Source: Owenia fusiformis
Taxonomy: Eukaryota; Annelida; Polychaeta; Sabellida; Oweniidae
Direction of reading: 5' to 3'
NCBI GenBank assembly: GCA_903813345.2
Contig: CAIIXF020000006.1
Span: 20,841,936 to 20,905,935 of the forward strand
DNA: 64,000 nt
The position numbers and the translations under genes are program-made. Of the stretch, positions 51,301 to 60,790 are shown piece by piece; position 1 is the stretch's first letter, and the number at the start of each line of letters is the position of its first letter. The notes under the pieces were generated by a model, which was not told the DNA's origin, ran no database searches, and saw only the letters and a program-made list of their open reading frames with translations.

Positions 51301-52452
51301 TTGTAAATTTTTTCTTGAAAAAATAAATCTTCCAAATTTGTTGAGTTTTCTTGCAGAAATCGCCTTATACCCCCCCCTCCATCCATTTTGTACGATCACC
51401 GGGCGTGAAATTTCCCTCCATTCAAAAATGTTGTTGTCATCCAGACTTGATGCAAACCTGTGAATGAGGTGGGCTTCTACAATACCTTGGAGTATAATCT
51501 GTAGGGGTCTATGTATTCAGGCTTCTCATGAAAATGTGTCTGGAATATAGGGGAAGAAGAAGAGTCTAAATCATCAACATTATTTCTGTACAATTACATT
51601 ATGGTGCAATCAAATAGTGACATCAGGGGAAGATACAGAACAAAAGGAGTAACATGGAATGAATGTGGGAGTGGAATGCTAAATGAATAGAACCTGTAGA
51701 ATTGAATACCCCTATTGCGAATCTTAGCCAGATGTTCAATGAAACAGACTTAATGTTGGCTGAAATTAGTAACACTTAGAATATACAAAAGGTGACATCA
51801 TAAAACATGGCATTCATTTCCTTCTTAAATCCTGGAGAAGCTGTGTGATGAACAGGTTAAGGTTTAAGCATGATAGATTTATTTTTACGCTTGTTTAATT
51901 AGTTCAACATTATGTCATGGTGTATTCTCTCCCCTTCTTGAGGAAGATGAGGAAGAACTTGATGCAAAACTCTCTCGAAATATTTCCAATTTTCAATGGC
52001 TTACAAACTGATTTTCAACTGTAGGAACTTTCAAATCCACAAGACAATACAGAGCATTGATGCTCCATTTACTAGTATATAAACATTTTGATAATATACC
52101 AGTCAACTTTCTTATCCAAACTCATCTCAAGGTGAACACTTCCACTGAGCAAATATTGTTATCATCCATTAACTCACATACTGAGAAACGTGAAATGCGA
52201 ACACTTGCACATCTGAACACTTTTGGCTGTCCCAGTGGTGTAAACTGTAAGCTAAGTGCTGATGGGAAAATAGAGCTGAAGGAGGGATATAACTGGAGAT
52301 GGAGGGTCTATTGAGAATATATTATATAAATAAGGGATTTCTTATAGATCCTCCATACTCCATACATGGCTACGTTAAATGAAATTCCTTACCTCAGAGT
52401 AAGAGCGTTCATTTGGATTGGCATGTGGGTCGGTCCTTACCCCCGGCTCCAT
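36292..52452 (-). CDS. RALGPS: RALGPS-type Ral guanine-nucleotide exchange factor (RasGEF + PxxP + PH), 14 coding exons, C-terminus incomplete
   Basis: Exons from 5' to 3' on the minus strand: 52393-52452, 50278-50397, 49716-49766, 49322-49405, 48901-48990, 48268-48360, 46123-46246, 45707-45838, 38918-39008, 38419-38610, 37935-38077, 37394-37647, 36977-37082, 36292-36383. All borders are GT..AG and phases agree, giving 544 codons; vertebrate RALGPS1/2 are about 557-583 aa. The RasGEF (Cdc25-like) domain covers about residues 45-285 ([72 protein letters not shown]). A PQTPP motif near residue 310 matches the SH3-binding segment. The PH domain runs from about 428 to 540 ([50 protein letters not shown]). 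The family exchanges GDP for GTP on Ral and reaches membranes through the PH domain. The vertebrate pair arose from one ancestor, so this is best called RALGPS. The short last exon was not found; reading through the last donor gives a stop at 36268. A GPCR gene lies in intron 8. Confidence 0.93.
36977..37082 (-). CDS. RALGPS: RALGPS exon 13 (PH domain)
   Basis: Encodes [20 protein letters not shown], then [12 protein letters not shown]. Confidence 0.9.
37394..37647 (-). CDS. RALGPS: RALGPS exon 12 (PH domain start)
   Basis: Encodes [13 protein letters not shown] and, after a linker, [20 protein letters not shown] and [20 protein letters not shown], the first PH strands. Donor GTATGT after ERTD, phase 0. 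Confidence 0.88.
37935..38077 (-). CDS. RALGPS: RALGPS exon 11 (linker)
   Basis: Encodes [18 protein letters not shown], then [13 protein letters not shown] and [19 protein letters not shown] is shared with vertebrate RALGPS2. Confidence 0.85.
38419..38610 (-). CDS. RALGPS: RALGPS exon 10 (PxxP linker)
   Basis: Encodes [28 protein letters not shown] and [10 protein letters not shown]. The PQTPP core and HRKxxSLG motif also occur in vertebrate RALGPS. Confidence 0.85.
38918..39008 (-). CDS. RALGPS: RALGPS exon 9
   Basis: Encodes [20 protein letters not shown] then QKFVEDDNY, the end of the RasGEF domain. Its first two bases (AT) complete a codon begun by G in exon 8 or, alternatively, in the candidate first exon at 40261-40294. 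Confidence 0.9.
40261..40294 (-). CDS. RALGPS: Candidate alternative first coding exon of a short RALGPS
   Basis: ATG at 40294-40292 in the context ATAGTAATGGCGG opens [11 protein letters not shown] and one G before a consensus donor GTGAGT. The remaining phase 1 fits exon 9 (38918-39008), which needs two bases; the joint codon would be GAT (Asp), the same as from exon 8. The patch is CpG-rich in an AT-rich intron. A CRE-like TGACGTC lies just upstream and an ATGGCGG core resembles a YY1-type start motif. The product would lack the RasGEF domain but keep the PxxP and PH parts. All of this is inference from sequence; no transcript is known to me. Confidence 0.5.
40295..40370 (-). promoter_or_regulatory. 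CpG-rich promoter-like patch inside RALGPS intron 8
   Basis: It holds TGACGTC (40314-40320 on the minus strand), several CpGs (GGCGGGCC, TTCGCGAA) and a GTATATTC TATA-like stretch, unlike the surrounding AT-rich intron. It directly precedes the candidate first exon. Confidence 0.4.
41199..42455 (-). CDS. Rhodopsin-like (class A) orphan GPCR, 418 aa, single exon, nested in RALGPS intron 8
   Basis: One open frame of 418 codons with seven hydrophobic segments (about residues 9-33, 44-66, 84-105, 122-146, 168-192, 233-256, 308-328). Class A marks: Asn-26 in TM1, the disulfide pair Cys-82 (top of TM3) and Cys-160 (loop 2, GECGVNW), DRL at 106-108 in place of DRY, Pro-250 in TM6 and QPWIY at 321-325 in place of NPxxY. 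Oddities: the TM2 sodium-site Asp is replaced (IAHL, His-54), the TM6 CWxP Trp is missing (TTLP), and the third extracellular loop is long (about 50 residues, with an NET glycosylation site at 285). The Ser/Thr-rich tail is about 80 residues. The ligand cannot be named. It is on the same strand as RALGPS but has its own ATG and stop. Confidence 0.88.
   Translation of the reverse strand: MVSNLDKLTLVVILRLFLALFSSFSNALIVTVAIQNSKLRTISNSYIINITIAHLCIALQALITNTATLFDSRVLADAKIFCDITGFLNHLFMVVSIVTIAILTLDRLKFIDRPVDYHYKLRWKLAGFLIGFSWIYGIIMCTFPFLFNIGFTSDLSIGECGVNWNSQNIWISATLILLFYFLPTAFTILTYARLFGLVHRRMRQVQVLDVIRTYSQEYRNRNRQLIHKAYLKTAKILFLIVLVYILTTLPQILHTCVIITDADPFNDPIQAVTAASYELLTAVSNETLTAGVPGDNSKQTSSTQILNFSFSCIILLNTGIQPWIYGMHNRKFRQLIDHLLPWRNQCACDSRTKIGSDLELHTSCTQTSRSVSMLVLNEIHQDIPMSNFDPSRGAGIKRGVSVRTTTNLELEVEHNDWQ
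42456..45706. other. RALGPS intron 8, part upstream of the GPCR
   Basis: AT-rich, with one small TIR element (44433-44630). The GPCR promoter must lie here if it is transcribed separately, but no clear motif was found. Confidence 0.5.
44433..44630. mobile_element. 198 bp TIR element (TA target)
   Basis: Ends cagggttttccacag and ctggggaaagcactg are imperfect inverse copies, flanked by TA on both sides. Confidence 0.55.
45707..45838 (-). CDS. RALGPS: RALGPS exon 8
   Basis: Encodes [18 protein letters not shown], then [20 protein letters not shown]. Ends in phase 1 before the 6.7 kb intron 8. Confidence 0.9.
46123..46246 (-). CDS. RALGPS: RALGPS exon 7
   Basis: Encodes [20 protein letters not shown], then [19 protein letters not shown]. 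Ends in phase 1. Confidence 0.9.
46652..48041. mobile_element. 1.39 kb TIR element with attaca direct repeats
   Basis: Ends cactccccccag / ctgggggcagtg, with attaca directly outside both (46646-46651, 48042-48047). Sub-terminal inverted ttctgcag..aattccgcgg motifs occur at both ends. It contains a tRNA-like sequence. No transposase frame. Confidence 0.5.
47193..47275 (-). ncRNA. tRNA-like sequence (tRNA-derived SINE head or tRNA relic)
   Basis: The minus strand has a perfect B box (GGTTCAAATCC, 47202-47212) inside a TGGG/CCCA T-arm, and an A box TAGTGTAGTGG (47256-47266). The gap between boxes is ~43 nt and the acceptor ends do not pair, so a working tRNA is unlikely. A T-rich stretch follows. 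Confidence 0.55.
48268..48360 (-). CDS. RALGPS: RALGPS exon 6
   Basis: Encodes [20 protein letters not shown] then [11 protein letters not shown], the RasGEF core helix region. Confidence 0.9.
48901..48990 (-). CDS. RALGPS: RALGPS exon 5
   Basis: Encodes [20 protein letters not shown] then [10 protein letters not shown]. Confidence 0.9.
49322..49405 (-). CDS. RALGPS: RALGPS exon 4
   Basis: Encodes [20 protein letters not shown] and AFTRRFNH, typical of RasGEF structurally conserved region 1. Confidence 0.9.
49716..49766 (-). CDS. RALGPS: RALGPS exon 3
   Basis: Encodes [17 protein letters not shown], matching the family block QITLMDxPxFKxIxPD. Confidence 0.88.
50278..50397 (-). CDS. RALGPS: RALGPS exon 2
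   Basis: Starts [12 protein letters not shown] and ends [17 protein letters not shown], the conserved entry to the RasGEF domain. Donor GTGAGT. Confidence 0.88.
51009..51463. mobile_element. Foldback element with near-perfect 38 bp stem
   Basis: cacgcccggtgatcgtacaa + aatggatgga at 51153 recurs inverted near 51365-51408. Outer arms ttgcatcaagtctg (51015) and cagacttgatgcaa (51443) also pair. Confidence 0.65.
52393..52452 (-). CDS. RALGPS: RALGPS exon 1 (start codon)
   Basis: ATG at 52452-52450, encoding [20 protein letters not shown], donor GTAAGG. An acceptor CTTAG at 52486-52490 implies 33 nt of leader in this exon and at least one more 5' untranslated exon upstream. The next exon also begins with ATG, so the first Met is likely but not certain. 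Confidence 0.7.
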
Positions 52453-52485
52453 GTCTCACCCTCCAGCCCCTGGGCACAGGTAGAT

Positions 52486-55400
52486 CTAAGAAAATCCCTC
52501 GTCATAACCACATCTGCAACACACAGATAAATAACAAATTAACATACTATTCAATGAATGATTAGCCTTTTCAATAGTTTGGTCTTCAAAAAGAACTTCA
52601 TCAGTACTCGGAACATCCAGGTACTCAAATATACCAAAAATGTGCTTATAGAAACATCTCAATGCACATTTTAATTCAACCTTCAAGATCATTGGTTAAG
52701 GGATAGAGTACAAATGTAAACAATGGTAGAAGAAGAAAGTTATTTTCATTGGGAGAGATTGGGTAAATCATTAAATCACAATGAAATTAACTTTGACACC
52801 ATCATTATGTCACATCTTAAAGACGTAAGGAGTATCATTACATTATAACTTCAGTTCATTTTAGAAAAAAAACGTAATTACGTAGCATCATTTAGGGCTT
52901 AGGGCGGTGTCAGAAGTAACATTGATCGTTTATATTGTTTCGGAAATGGAAGATGGAAAACTGTTTCTGCTATTTCCAAAAGTAAGCCAGAATTGCTTTT
53001 TCCCATGATCTCCTGGTGAAGTCATAGGCCAATCCAGGGTTCATTTTCCATCAATACAATTTCAGTAAGGCTATAAACTTTGTGGTAACTTTATCCTATT
53101 TTCCAATTAATAATTGATGCTAGTTTTTACTGAAGTTATGCAGAACCTCCTTAAAGTACAAGAGGAATGTGTTTAATACAGCAATACTTCTAGTCTGACT
53201 TCTAGGCCTCAATTATACCAAAGCCAGTAAGCTGTGTAGAAACCAATTACAAATCATAATAGCTTCAATCTCTCATCTATTTCTATTAGCTGAAACAAAA
53301 TGAGCCAATTCACTGAACGTATTTATAATCACATCCAAGGACATTGTTTTGCTCATTCTCGGACATCTGCCAATATCGATATGGCGTCTGAAAATCGCAA
53401 GCCTCACCCTGGAAATGTTATCTCTAAAAACATTGTTTGACATTGTTTTGTGCATGTGGAATCATTCTTTGAGATAGGGGGGGGGTTCTTATAACCAGTA
53501 CAGTGATTTTGTACTAAATGTACTTTTTCCAAAGTGTTTTTTGTTTTTTCTCTTCTGGACCTCATGTTTATGTTTTCCTGATAATATCTCTATGACTACA
53601 TAGAAAAACTCTAAATCCCAAAAATGATATTTGGCAACTTACCTAGTTTTAAACCTGCAAACTTTTTTAAGTCGGATAATTTAAAGTAATGATAGTTTAT
53701 AATGAGTATTCCAAATACTGCTATGAAAAATCACTTATAATTCATTTGGCACATATGCTGTAAAATAATAGTCCTTAAGAATTTACCAGTTTGCATTCAG
53801 GACAAATCTAAACACTTTTTTATAAGGTCAGTAATTATGCAGTATTATATTCTCAAATATCCATAAGCCTGTTGCTCCGTTCCAGAAAAAAACAGTGTCA
53901 AATTTCTAGCATTCCTTCACCAAACTGAGTTGTAAATGTTTAATAACGAATGTGATTTCCTCCAAAATTCTGCACTAATTTTGCACTATTTTTCACTCCA
54001 TCAGATAACTTCTGCTTCTGGATGAAATATATGTGATGCGTGAGTATGGTTTTACATGTTCATTACATGCAGCAATATGATGATCTATCCAAGGTCAGGA
54101 TTCCCCATCAAATAAAATTATTGGCACTTAACTAAACTCAAACTTCTTACTCTGCCAAATATGATTGAAATGGAAAGTTTAAAAGGAATAAGCAATAACT
54201 ACAATGCAAATGAGGTTTAAGATATTCCATATGTCCTTTAAGTTGACAGTTTAATGAAATGCCAGAATTTATGAAGTGTAACACCTCCACAGATATGTAT
54301 ATATTTGGGGATGATCCATTTGAGATCAAGTGAGAAAAGACCAATTCCAGAAATATTGTATTATATACCGTGCATTGGCTTTATAAATGTCTATCCTCAT
54401 GATAATCATATCTGTACTTAGAATTTAAATCATTAAAAATATTTAAATTGAACAATCCTGACTCGCTCTAATGATTATGCATTAGTAGATTAATTTTACT
54501 TTAAAGCCATTTATGCCTCCATTTGAAGATTCTAAATATTTTGTTCCACTTTATTCAACTGAACTGTTGGTTTCTTAACTGTTGGTTTTGTTTCATTAGA
54601 CATTGTTGCTGCCTAGCCTAGCCATGTGATAGAAAGTAGAAAGGGCATGCCTGTACCCTGAGGTCAATGTACTATCCTCTTACAAGGATCAGTCATTGTA
54701 GTCCTCTGTTTACCCATATTTAAATACCATATAGATAACATCATGGAGACAGTTTCTATGGTTTGCTTATTCAAATATAAGAAGAGCTTGGAATTCAATC
54801 CAAAGTCTCTCTTTATGTAAAGCTCCCAAGAGCTCTCATTTCAAGGGATAGTATATAGACTGTGGATCCCATAATGCTAAGAAATTACTCAGGAATGATT
54901 GGCTCTGATTGACTTCGCAAGTTTAGATGTTTAACCTTATGTTCATATTCAAACTGATCTATAGAGTTTCAGTATTTATAAATATTTCAACGCCATTCTT
55001 CCAAAGGGCAAACTACCTACATAACAACTTTCGAATCCAACCTTCACTATGACTTATGCCAAAGGATCATCCCTTATCCAAATACATGTAGTAAAGTATG
55101 TCCAGTTATTTATTAGTACAGATAATATGGATTATGATTGCCTTGTTATGTCCATAAACACAGTTATATCCCTTCAAAATATTTCACTTAAGAAATAACT
55201 TAAGTTACCCCCTCCAAAGCAGATAATTTTAAAGAAGGTCAAATAAAGTAAAATTGCCCCATGATGTTTGCTTCAATGCACATTGTAATGAGTGGTATAC
55301 TACCTCCAAAGCAGTTCAGTGTTTTAGGCTAAGTTGTGAAAGCTATCTTAATTAAGACCTTACTGTACTTAATGGTTCACTGTACAATGGAAATCATAAT

Positions 55401-56585
55401 TTATATGTCTCATCAAGGGGTACTCAGACCTTCCTAAATTTTACTGATCAGGGTTAACCCAACTATGCCAGTTTTACCTAAATCTTAAGCTGAAACCAAA
55501 TCTAGCATATTCCCATGAAAAATATTATTCATAAAATATTTTCTCAGTTCTGGCAGCACAGAGTTTTAGACTGTATACTGTCAAGTTCATTTAAAATTAA
55601 TGTATCCTTTTACCTATACCCCATTTCTTGTGATCCTTTCACTGATAATAATTACAATTACCCATCAATATATAATAATAAGAATATACTGCAAAAACAA
55701 AGCTCTTAAAAGTAACTGTCAATCATGATTTTGGAGCGGAAAATGACATATACAAACAGAGCTGAAGTAAACCTGTACTTTTAAGTAACATGTTAAAGAG
55801 AATGGGAAGCTGGCCTTGAACTAACATACCAACCATAAGGAGCATTCATCACATAAGATAAAGGAACATTTATCAGTTTCTTACTCTGTTCAGGATAAAT
55901 ACAATCTTACTGATGATTGCTTCTCTTTTTTCTCTTTCAAGAGCTTGTTGAAGTAAGTGTCCCAACTACTGACCACCTATGGTATATATTTCCAGGGATG
56001 CTGCATAAGGCCCAAGATAACTTCATAGCCACCCAGCCCGATTTCCAAAAATTGAGTCCTAATTTTAAAGCCTGCTTTTGAAAATGAGGCTCAAAATTAA
56101 AAAGTTGGACATTAAATTTTCGGCTCATTATTATATAACATAGCTCATTATTAATATAACATTTTTATATCAGATGAATCATGACCCCAAATAAAATGAG
56201 ACAAAATATCCAACCGAATCAGGGACCAAAAAAGGCGATAGAATAACAAGGTAATAACATGACAAAATGCAACCACATGATAAGCTGCTGCAAACAGTTA
56301 CAAAAGTGTGACAGTTTGTTACAGATGCCATGACAACTGGACAACAAAATAATGGAGCTACATATGCTTTAGTGATTCTAAATCATGATATCTGAGGAGA
56401 TTTACCTTATCATCTAAATTAGACAAATCAGAGATAGTATGATATTGAAAGTTTCATGATGATTAAGATGCTAGGAAGATAGCTAGATGTCATAATAACA
56501 AACTTAGATATCAAATTATTCCACAAATATCTCTCAGGAAGGTTAGTGTCAGAATCCCAAGTACTGTATCTCATTTTGTCTGGTA
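52486..56585. other. Gene-free stretch upstream of RALGPS exon 1
   Basis: AT-rich probable 5' intron of RALGPS. No exon recognised; short open frames lack homology and splice signals. Confidence 0.5.
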
Positions 56586-57947
56586 CAGTAAAACCTGTAT
56601 ATCTGAACACCTGGCTAATCCGAACACCTTCCAATTTGAACACTTTTTTTCGGTCCCATTTTTTCTTCCCATTGACTCCCATGTTAAAAAACCTTGAAAT
56701 CTGAACACCTCCTAATTTGAACAGTGAACAACCAGATTTGAAAAAGTGACCTGTCTAATCTAAACATTTTTATCAGAAATCAAATGTCTGGACATTTCAA
56801 TTATAGCCAAATATTGAGTCAGTGTTATAGTTGTTATTTATCTTTACATATACAATGTAATCAAAGAACCAATATTGTCCTAACTAACTTATTTAGTCTC
56901 AGTGACATCCCTAATTTGTGGAAAACAACAGGATGTTTTGGAAAGGTGTGAATACATGAGTTAATTGGTTTATCCTTATTGTAAATTAACTGGATATTTT
57001 TGATTTGGATTATGAACAGGTCTTGACTGTTTTATATCCCATGGTTCTGTTATGATAGCTAAGATTCAATCAGCAAATGTTTTTTAATCACAAGGACAAC
57101 AAAGACGACATTTGCAGACAAGATTTAGAAAAGAACTGAATGTTTTTGATTTGGATTAAGAGAAAGGTGAGAATCTGGGAGATAATTGGTTTATCCTTAT
57201 TGTAAATTAACTGGATGTTTTTGATTTGGATTATGAACAGGTCTTAACTGTTTTATATCCCATGGGTCTGTTATGATAGCTAAGATTCAATCAGCAAATG
57301 TTTTATAATCACAAGGACAACACAGACGACATTTGCAGACAAGATTATATCACAAGAAAGAGAAAAAATTCAACTTTGTAATATCCTATCACTAAAATGT
57401 CTCCTAAAAGGCATACATCTGACATCCTGAATGCCCTTGATATTTTGAAGGATTATACATCATCTTGAATGAACACTCATGAAAAATTCTTTTTACTTGA
57501 AGAGGATATCTACTCAAATATTGCTAATGCTAAAAGTGCCAAGAAACATACAACAATGATGGACTTTTTCAAGCAAAAGTAAAGCAGTGCTATATTACCA
57601 TAATATGGGATAAGTCATTTGATAAGCATAAGATTTCATATGAGACTATCATATACTTTTACAGTGTATTACAAAGTTTTTGCCAAAATATAAGAGTTAT
57701 TTTTACTAAAACGATGATATTGTTCAAAATATAAATAAAACATAGCATATAGGCTATATGACTATTGTAGAATTAACTCATCAACAACATTTATTGTTTT
57801 CTGACTTAGTATTAAGTGTTCAATATAGTGGACTGAACAATGAAAATCCCCCCCCCCCGACCAACAAAATCCTCGAAATTTGAACACCTGCCAATTTGAA
57901 CGCTTTTGGCTGGTCCCGTGGGTGTTCGGATTAGACAGGTTTTACTG
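56586..57947 (+). mobile_element. pogo/Tigger-like DNA transposon relic
   Basis: TIRs cagtaaaacctgta.. / ..gacaggttttactg with sub-terminal aatccgaacacc inverse copies, and TA on each side (56584-56585, 57948-57949). Inside, 57431-57582 (+) encodes a transposase C-terminus. A 222 bp internal tandem duplication covers 56960-57346. Related TIR fragments occur near 39,890, 45,195 and 52,120. Confidence 0.75.
57431..57582 (+). pseudogene. pogo/Tigger transposase C-terminal relic
   Basis: One frame reads ALDILKDYTSS, a stop, then EKFFLLEEDIYSNI and KSAKKHTTMMDFFKQK and TAA. The closing KxTTMxDFF pattern is the usual end of Tigger/jerky-type transposases. One internal stop; the DDE core is gone. 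Confidence 0.65.
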
Positions 57948-58137
57948 TATGTGTAATCTACACTCTAAAATGATCACAAGGTCAAACTAACCTCTATAAT
58001 CATTTGATCAAGTTGAATTTCAGCAGAAATAATAACTTTATCATTCATATTTCATATTAATGATGAGATAGCTCTTGCAATCAAATACAACTTACTTATC
58101 CAAGTGATTAGAATACCTCTTAGACATACTAGTTAGA

Positions 58138-58580
58138 CCCCAATGATATTGAGATATTACCTAGAGTGTCGAGCCTAGTCATGTACATCAATGATATTGA
58201 GATATTACCTAGAGTGTCGAGCCTAGTCATGCACATCAATGATATTGAGATATTACCTAGAGTGTCAGCCTAGTCATGCACATCAATGATATTGAGATAT
58301 TACCTAGAGTGTCGAGCCTAGTCATGTACATCAATGATATTGAGATATTACCTAGAGTGTCGAGCCTAGTCATGTACATCAATGATATTGAGATATTACC
58401 TAGAGTGTCGAGCCTAGTCATGCACATCAATGATATTGAGATATTACCTAGAGTGTCAGCCTAGTCATGCACATCAATGATATTAAGATATTACCTAGAG
58501 TGTCAGCCTAGTCATGCACATCAATGATATTGAGATATTACCTAGATTGTCAGCCTAGTCATGCACATCAATGATATTGA
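58138..58580. repeat. 48 bp tandem repeat (about 9 copies)
   Basis: Unit catgcacatcaatgatattg + agatattacctagagtgtcg + agcctagt, with a few 45-46 bp variants lacking cga. A 16-residue repeating frame through it is not a gene. Confidence 0.9.
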
Positions 58581-59309
58581 TGATAATAATATCAAATATA
58601 AAAGAAGCATACGGTGGAAACAAGGCATTAACATGCAAAATGTCACCACCTGCCATTTATTACAGATGCCAAACGCAGAATGCAAAACAGCAATCATAAA
58701 AATCAGAGAATATATAACAATGTATTCCATACCTGATGACAAATATACAAAATTTATAGGATATTCCCTGTATCCAAAACCTCCCAGTGCATAACCCCTA
58801 TATATGTCATCACAAGAAAGGGAATTGGAACAATGTCTAGGTAAGAAAATAGGGGAGACTATATAAATTGCAAGTAAGACGATGCTGTTGATGTTGGATG
58901 TTGCAGTTGTATCATACATGGTCTGGGGAAAATGTATCTAATATGTAGTATATTATTTTAATACAATTCTCTTAATAGGTTTGCAAGCTGTGAACAACCT
59001 ATCAGCCAATACATATTTTTATAATCAATTTAATTTATAGATTTTTCTCTTGTTTTTGTTCTATATATAATACAGCTGACATTCATAGAATACCAGAAGG
59101 TATATTATAGATTTTTAGATTATTCACTATTTGCTTAATAAGAATAACATGTCAACGTCCTTATTTAGACGAAATGTACATGTCATAACATATGCATATA
59201 TTTTAAGACTGATTTGAAGTTTTAAACCCTAATCTCAATCTTCCTAATTGTCTTTCATATTAAAACACATCAAATGGGTCAATACAAATATTTTAACATG
59301 TTTACTTAC

Positions 59310-59389
59310 AAAAGACAACTCTCTGTCCATCCTCCAGAAGAACGAGGTAGGAGTTCTGGAAACCTGTGTTCGGAGGATGCTCCGTCTGG
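59310..59389 (-). other. Candidate 5' exon upstream of RALGPS
   Basis: On the minus strand an AG acceptor precedes 59389 and a consensus donor GTAAGT follows 59310. The 80 bases are GC-richer than their surroundings and one frame is open (SYLVLLEDGQRVVF). It could be an untranslated leader exon of RALGPS or an exon of an unknown gene. Confidence 0.3.
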
Positions 59390-59869
59390 CTCACAAATAA
59401 TCTATTTAGTTTAACAATTTAACAGATATTTTAGTTTATAAAGCACCATTCTTGTAAATGTGTAAAAGACTGAAATCAATAACTAACCTATTAATTACTT
59501 AATTAGTATTCTATCTACAACTTCAGTGAATGATGAAACACTACTTCATTGCTTGTAATTCTGATTGTGTCAGAAAATAAGAAGACAATAAGAATCACAT
59601 TTCCAGCATGTGATGTAACATTTCACAAAACTAGATTCATTAATTCATAACTTGTGATAACTGTGAGTCCCGCAGAGAATCAGTTTTCCTCCTTGAAAAC
59701 AGGGGATTTAAGATTTTGTGAAAGATTTACAGTTTGTATCATGTGTGGATGAAACTGTTTCAATTATATTGTTGACTTTGATCTTGTCTGGAGTCTGAAT
59801 CACCTTCCTACACAAACCTTAAATTGCTAGAGTATTACTTGAAATTTGAGGCAAGCCTGTGATTTGGAG

Positions 59870-60790
59870 GGCAAGATTGACTTAGACAAAGCCATGACTT
59901 GAGACAAAACTGGCTTACACAAGATAAACCTATGACATCAGCGAAAACTGGCTTTAACAAGATTGGCTTGATAAGAGGCAAGAATGGCTTTCATGAGACA
60001 ATGACTTGAGGTAAAAACTGGTTTAAACGAGATGGTGACTTGAGGCAAGACTAACTTTGATAAGCCTATGACTTCAGGCAAAACAGGCTTTAACAAGATT
60101 GGCTTGATAAGAGGCAAGAATGGCTTTCATGAGACAATGACTTGAGGCAAAAACTGGTTTAAACAAGATGGTGACTTAAGGCAAGACTGACTTAGACAAG
60201 ACCATGACTTGAGGCAAAACTGACTTAAACAAAATGGTGAATTGAGGCAAGACAGACTTTGATAAGACTATGACTTGAGGCAAAAATAGGCTTAAACAAG
60301 AATGTGACTTAAGGTAAGACTGACTTAGACAAGACTATGACTTGAGGCAAAACTGGGTTAAACAAGATGGTGACTTGAGGCAAGAATGACTTAACCAAGA
60401 CTATGACTTTAGGCAAAACTGGCTTTTACAAGATGGTGACTCGAGGCAAGACTGACTTTGATAAGACTATGACTTGAGGCAAAAACTGGTTTAAACAAGA
60501 TGGTGACTTAGACAAGACCATGCATGACTTGAGGCAAAATTGACTTAAACAAAATGGTGAATTGAGGCAAAACAGACTTTGATAAGACTATGACTTGAGG
60601 CAAAAATAGGCTTAAACAAGAATGTGACTTAAGGTAAGACTGACTTAGACGAGACTATGACTTGAGGCAAAACTGACTTAAACAAGACTACATGACTTGA
60701 GGCAAGAATGAATTAACCAAGACTGTGACTTGAGGCAAGATAATGAATTAAATGCAAGACAAGGACTTCAGGCAAGACTTATAGTAAATC
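59870..60790. repeat. ~0.9 kb degenerate ~40 bp tandem repeat
   Basis: About 22 diverged copies of gactatgacttgaggcaaaa + ctggcttaaacaa, some organised in higher-order blocks (for example 59930-60020 and 60070-60160). Confidence 0.75.

Noticed and set aside
58276-58464. Repeating NDIEILPRVSSLVM frame
   Set aside because: A 48 bp tandem repeat is a multiple of three and stays open by construction.
58138-58580. Regular repeats that might suggest a CRISPR array
   Set aside because: Units abut head to tail with no unique spacers, in a eukaryotic setting.
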